Source: Pseudisothecium myosuroides (lineage: Eukaryota > Streptophyta > Bryopsida > Hypnales > Lembophyllaceae). From it: a DNA stretch of 64,000 bases. The notes under the pieces were generated by a model. It was not told where the DNA came from and ran no database searches. It saw only the letters and a list, made by a program, of their open reading frames with translations. The DNA is taken from assembly GCA_951799445.1 (NCBI GenBank), contig OX637294.1, positions 26,375,452 through 26,439,451 on the forward strand, written 5' to 3'. Below, piece by piece: positions 58,775 to 64,000 of the stretch. Both the position numbers and the translations under genes were made by a program. Each line of letters starts with the position of its first letter. Position 1 is the first letter of the stretch.

Positions 58775-61700
58775 CTACCTCCCAGTTGGAATGTCATCCA
58801 AGTTCAGTTCGTCTAAACCCAAGGAATCGTCGACTATAGAGAAATCGTTCCTCACTCCAAACCCACCCTGATGCACAAACACAGAAGTTGTGAGTCACTC
58901 CATAAGTCCAAACAGATACACAAGCCCTCAGTAGAATCCTGCAATCAGAAAACTAAAACTAGAGATGACTCACAAAGAGTTGTTTCTAAATATTTTACAA
59001 AAAGAGAGCTACACAAGGACAGCCACTTGGACTTCACAACAGAATAGCTGGACAGGCATTATTATAAGCGAACATATAATCTCATACCTCTTGCTGTAGC
59101 CGCAACTCTTCAGCCCTAGCGGCCGCTTCAGCTTGAGCAACTCTCTGCCTAAATGTCTTCGCCATCTCATCAGCCTGCGCAGCAATCATTGAGAACTTCA
59201 GAAACATGCCTCAAAGGAAATGTTTCATCATAGCAATTCATTAATTCCTAAGTGGCCAAATGACCAAACATGCTAGGTTGAAACAAATCATTTGGAAGCT
59301 TCAAGGAAGGTTTCAAATTGTCCCAAAAGAAAGAAAAAATCATACTATATATTTCTAAACAATAGAAATATGTATTGTGACTTAATGTAATCGATTATTA
59401 GTTTCCAGTGGACTTTCTAATTTTAGTTAGACGCTTAGGAGTTAATCACAATATCATAGAAGATGTCTTGTAGGAAATGGATTACCTTCTCATAAACCAA
59501 TTGTGGGTTGCGCAACATGTCACCAGGTGTAGGTTCAAGCTTCTTGGTAGACAAACTGATACGGCCTCTATCCTTATCCTGACTCAAGATCATAACCTGA
59601 AAAAGCCCATACAAGGCAGATCAAATTCTCCGTAATGCCGGTACCACTAACTAAAAGCACTGTGATACAAAGCACAGAAAGAAAATGAAGACACTAACAC
59701 CCTTTTACTTAGGTTTTGGCGCACCTTCAACTTATCTCCGGGCGACAGAACAGTCTCCACAGTGGTAAGGCGGTCGTGACTAATTTGGCTGATATGCAAG
59801 AGACCACTGACTCCTCCAATATCGATGAAAGCTCCGTAAGGTTTCACGGTTTGCACCGTTCCCTCCACAACTGAACCAATTCCGAACACGGACTGATTCT
59901 CTGCGAGGGCTTTCCTGTTGCTGAGCACCAGACGCGTGCGCTCCTCATCCACCTCTAGAAATTTCAATGGAATCTCCTTATTCACAAGCTCGTCAGGGTT
60001 TTGCCTCTGGAGAGTAATAGAAAAAAATTGATTAGAATACATCAATAAACGAGTCTCCAGTGGCATGAACTACGAAATGCAAACGGTAGAGGTTAGGCAC
60101 TCTAGTATCTTCTAAACAGCGAAAGAGTCTTCCAGTAAAACGAGATCGTTTCAGAAGCTACTAGACAGCACCATGAGGATTATCTCGCTAATGATTCATG
60201 GAGATGTCTTCCTATACTCAAAGAGATCATTCAAAGGTCTCCCCACGAATAATAGGCAGGAGTCCGTAATACTCATGAGGAAGACTCTTTTCAATGCTGT
60301 CTGAAAGTTCCTGAAACAGCCTAGTTTACTGCAACATTGTTTCGGATAGAAGGCTTTGATGACAAGGACTTACAGCAGTAATCTGAGAGAATGGCACGAA
60401 ACCGCGCAGACCCTCCACAAGCACCACCAAACCGCCTCTGTTCGCGGATAAGACCTGCCCTCGGGTACACACCCATCCAATGTCAGCACTTAGAATCAAA
60501 ATTCAGACTCTCATCCATACAAAATGCTCTGATCTCCATATGGTCATTTCTGTGCTTAGAAACCAAGTAGACGACCTAAAAGCTGGTGCAAACATGACCT
60601 AAAATATTACTCATCAAGGATATGACTGCAATAACCTCATATAAGTAATAATACAGCGGTTTCAAAATTATGAAAAATATTCGAAAGAATGCTGCATTCA
60701 GAGAGCACGACCCCTTGAAATGCACGCATCTGGTGCATTCTCCATAAAATTTGACCTAAACTTCCGATTCACGACTTCATTGCACTCCACCAGACGATTG
60801 TAAGAGGTTTAGGTCATGAGAGTAAGAGACTCAATTCACTCCACATTCAAGAATGAGGGGTTGTATTTGCCCTACCGTTCCCCTAACGACGACATCGTCC
60901 GCCAACATCTGTGCGCTTCGCTCCCAGCAGAGATCATACTGAATCTTTTTCAAGCTCAAAATCATGCGGCCATTATCATCGTCATCCCTAACAATGACGA
61001 ACTCCTCTTCAATTCCCGGGAAGAGCCCTACTTCTTCCACGCTTCTCAGCTTGTGAATGCACGCTTCTTGCAAAGGCAAGTACGCGGGCGCCTTAGCGCC
61101 AATATCAATAAGCGCCCCGCCGTAATCCGCCTTAAATACCACACCCTTGACCTGCAAACACAGTCTCGAAAATTTCAAACCTATCCGAATCCACCCATCT
61201 TCAAGAATATTGTGATTAAACCCTAAGGGTTAACAAATCGAGGGCCACGGGACTTACCAAGTCGCCAGCTTCAAAGCCCAAACGCAGCCTCCAAATTATC
61301 AAAACCATTTATAACGTCCCATCTTCGACAATGCAATTAACCCTAAGGTCACCAAAACGAGGATCACAGCACCTACTATGTCGCCCACTTCAAAGCTACA
61401 AACCCAGCCTCAAATTTCAAACCTAGCCAAAACGACCCATCTTCAAGAAGACTCCCATGTTGCAATTTCACCCTAAGGATTCCCAAGACGAGTGCACAGG
61501 CACCTACCATGTCGCCCACTTCAAAGCTGAAGTCGTACTTCGACAGGGCGTCGGCGAATTCGTCGTGCGTGAACTGGACTCCGGCCAGTGGACTCTCCTG
61601 CGCGGCTTCCCATCGCTTCTCGGCCTCGGCGAGGAGCCACTCGCGCGCCTTGGGGATGGTGAAGGTGGTGCGGCAGCTGATGCGGGAGCCATTGCAAGCG

Positions 61701-61804
61701 CCCTTTACGCCCAATTGGTTGGAGTAGCGGCTGCTGCTGGAGAAGGCGAAGCTCTTGGTGGTGGTTCCTAGCAACGCTCCGGCACAGGCGACCGTCTGCG
61801 CCAT
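58775..61804 (-). CDS. RPS1: Chloroplast 30S ribosomal protein S1
   Basis: mRNA-binding protein of the plastid small ribosomal subunit. Seven exons: 61804-61508, 61151-60876, 60454-60374, 60006-59725, 59596-59486, 59174-59088, 58867-58775. All joins are phase 0, giving 408 aa (Arabidopsis RPS1 is about 416). The Ser-rich N-terminus ([13 protein letters not shown]...) looks like a plastid transit peptide of about 45 residues. Three S1 (OB-fold) repeats follow: [42 protein letters not shown]; and [20 protein letters not shown]. Diagnostic family strings are [37 protein letters not shown] and [12 protein letters not shown]. The acidic tail ends [10 protein letters not shown]. Intron 1 contains two extra copies of the exon-1 end with its splice donor. 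The promoter carries a G-box in a duplicated segment, fitting a light-regulated nuclear gene for plastid translation. Confidence 0.95.
61240..61520 (-). repeat. Three-unit tandem repeat copying the RPS1 exon-1 end and donor
   Basis: On the minus strand the true junction GAAGTGGGCGACATG|GTAGGTGCC (exon end at 61508) is followed in the intron by GAAGTGGGCGACATA|GTAGGTGCT (donor at about 61376) and GAAGCTGGCGACTTG|GTAAGTCCC (donor at about 61257). The unit is about 120-131 bp; the intervening sequence (CGGGTTGGG/AGGCTGGGTTTG, CTTAGGGTTAA-like) is also shared. All three donors are intact GT sites. Confidence 0.85.
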
Positions 61805-61999
61805 AGCTGCCAATCCGATGCAATTTTGATGCGACGACGAGGGTGAGAATCCGGAACGCACCCTCACTGGGATGGATTCTTGCTCACATTCGGGGCTTTG
61901 AATCTGGGGAGGTGCCTGATTCCGCAAGAGCAGGCAGCTCTGTGGGAGTGGTGATTGGGAAGCAGGAGGGTGGGATTAACGACGAGGGGGAAGGGGATA

Positions 62000-62135
62000 A
62001 GGCTGTGCCACGTGGATGAGCTTCGTTGGTCAAACCCCTTATAAATCCCTGTCTGCGTTGAAAAGTTCCAGTCGGTTCCACGCGGTTGATGTTCATTGGC
62101 TAAACCCTTTGTTAACCCCTGTCTGCGTAGAAGAG
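62000..62135 (-). promoter_or_regulatory. Duplicated G-box promoter segment of RPS1
   Basis: Two copies of a ~70-bp unit lie about 200-330 bp above the RPS1 ATG. Copy 1 holds a perfect palindromic G-box, CCACGTGG (62008-62015); copy 2 has CCACGCGG (62078-62085). Both continue with GAGCTTCGTTGGTCAAACCC / GATGTTCATTGGCTAAACCC and CCCTGTCTGCGT. ATTGG (CCAAT-type) and TTGGTCAA motifs also recur. G-boxes bind bZIP and bHLH factors and are common in light-responsive plastid-protein genes. Confidence 0.6.
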
Positions 62136-64000
62136 CTCGAGTGCAGTGATCTCAAAACAGGTTCAGGGTTTTTAGTCAGATGTTCATTTTCGGAAGATTT
62201 TTTTTGAATTTACACTGAGGGTAAAAAAAATTAAGTAGAAACCGAGCAAAATTTAGCTAGTTTTGAGAATGCTGCTCAAGTAAGCTCCGGACGGAGCTCA
62301 TTCATCTCTTCATCTTCATTCTCATCGAGCTCACGCTGGCTGGTCCCCAATGTGGATGTGTTGGTTTCAATAGGGGGTTTACTTCGGTGCCCAATTTTGT
62401 AGCAATCCTATATTGTGGAGCAAATAGATAGATAGAAACTCTGGTCTTTGAAGAAGGCCGGCATGAATAGAGCATCTGTTCGTCATGACAATGAGCCAAT
62501 GTCTACTGGATCAAGGGCCATTGATGCTAAAATATATTGTGGAGCAAGAATTAAAATCCTTACTGACTCTGAAAGGATGAGACAACATATAGTAAACTTG
62601 CCAATCACTACACAAACAAAATTCAAATCCTTTTCCACATAAATATAGAGACTTGCATATTTTGAAATTTGTCATGATTATTAAATGTCATGTTAAGATT
62701 CACCTTCAAAAATAGAATGCAAAAAGATTTCTTCCTACAAATTTTATTGCAACTTAAAGATGATGAAGTTGAAATTTAGTTTAAAATTCCTTGAAACCCT
62801 TCACCGCATTGTGTGTGGTCACTTGGCGGTGATACGAAATTTTGTTCATATAACAATTGAATTGCTAGTTGAATTGTGTCGTTAGTGTTTGGTAATTGGA
62901 AGGATTGTTGTGTGGTTTTTGGATCTGTGTAGTAAATGGCCAATTTACTCTAGGTAGTCAATAGAAAAAAATGATCCATTGATTTATGGATGAATAGAAG
63001 CATTATTTGTTTCTACCTGAATCCTAAAAGTTCATTCATCGAACACTTTTTGTCTTTTTATAGAATTACAAGGGTAATAAGTTTTTGAATAATAGTAGTA
63101 AATGCACACATTGAAGCAACAATTTGAAAGTTGACATTGAAATTTTCAATGTTAAATCATTCCCCACTAATCTTACTTAGGTAGTGGCATTCTATTGAAT
63201 TAAAGAAGACGTGCACTATTCCCCACATTGTGTATATGATTAGGTTTCACACTTTAAAGATCAATGAGTTCTTTGAAGATCGTTCAATTGAAAAACTTAT
63301 CCAAAATGTAGCATTTTCAATTCAACATTGAACTTGACGAAACCTACTAGTAGCTCCTGCGTAGTATAGTACATAGTTTTTCACGTTATCATCTCTTTGG
63401 TGGCTACAGTACTCGTGTTATTCCATACGTTAAGTACCACTTACGATCCTCAAAAGTTTTCTTACTGATGGTGTTGGTGACCATTATTCAGCATCGCAAC
63501 ACATGGGATCCTCAAAGTTTCTATATTATTCAACATTGTGATTAGTCCAAACCAGTTTTGTTTTTTTTCATTCTGACAGTGCACCATGCAAGAAATGGAG
63601 GATGTTCCCTCCAAATATAGACCACTGTGCCTGTGCCACGACATTGGAGTCTGGCCTCATGAGGCCTAAAAAAAAAAAACTGATCCAAACTAAGTTCAGT
63701 CACTCTCTTTCAACGCCCATTCCTTACTCTGAAACTAGCTTTTGTATGTGCAACAATCTGCGCTTCTGTTGAGGCCCTTGAAAGCGTTTCTCTCAAATTA
63801 AGAAATGTGGCCAGGTTTGGGATGTGCAATCGAATGACATGCAAAGCAGTGCTAATTTTGAAAGAGGTGAGCTTTTCGTGTCTTTACTACAGCATCCGTC
63901 CTGTGGAAGAGAGGTGACCAGTGAGTTTTGGGATACCAAGGTAACCGCAATATGAGACAAAGTTCATCTTTAAATGACAAACGATAGAATTTGTGAACTA
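62136..64000. other. Intergenic to the right edge, no gene supported
   Basis: AT-rich DNA. A short repeated phrase, TATATTGTGGAGCAARWA, occurs near 62410 and 62531. The few short frames have no recognisable content. Confidence 0.45.

Overview
This is nuclear DNA of a land plant, most likely a bryophyte and perhaps a moss. Four things point there: multi-exon genes with GT-AG introns, a plant LRR-VIII-type receptor kinase, a chloroplast-targeted ribosomal protein S1, and a gene for an axonemal protein (CFAP53) that only plants with swimming sperm should keep. A fungal-type HET-domain gene also fits, because such genes have been reported in mosses. The species cannot be fixed from the sequence alone. 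The DNA is AT-rich, gene-poor and full of short transposon relics.

Layout. 1-6486 (minus): ectodomain half of an LRR receptor kinase; the kinase half lies beyond the left edge. 6.5-24.8 kb: intergenic, with no convincing gene and many MITE-like elements. 24819-34037 (plus): exocyst subunit SEC10 in about 25 coding exons. 34.0-36.8 kb: tandem and inverted repeats. 36809-39234 (minus): CFAP53-like flagellar protein in five exons. 42419-43408 (minus): intronless class III peroxidase. 45339-47818 (minus): HET-domain gene in two exons. 49.2-55.1 kb: more MITEs, foldback DNA and minisatellites. 55888-56739 (plus): small multipass membrane protein. 58775-61804 (minus): plastid ribosomal protein S1 in seven exons. 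61.8-64 kb: duplicated G-box promoter, then AT-rich DNA with no gene seen.

The genes are unrelated housekeeping, cilia, defence and cell-wall functions; nothing suggests a co-regulated cluster. Two features stand out. One is the HET gene, a probable fungal acquisition that still has its full domain plan. The other is the repeat biology: a TTAA-flanked MITE family with CCCCTAAA-type termini (piggyBac-like or Kolobok-like), and repeated short tandem duplications across exon/intron borders. In SEC10 and RPS1 these duplications have copied functional-looking 5' splice sites into the intron.

Exon boundaries were set by hand from reading frame, GT/AG signals and remembered family homology. They are predictions without transcript support. 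Several plausible long open frames begin at GTG or TTG; I moved those starts to the first in-frame ATG.
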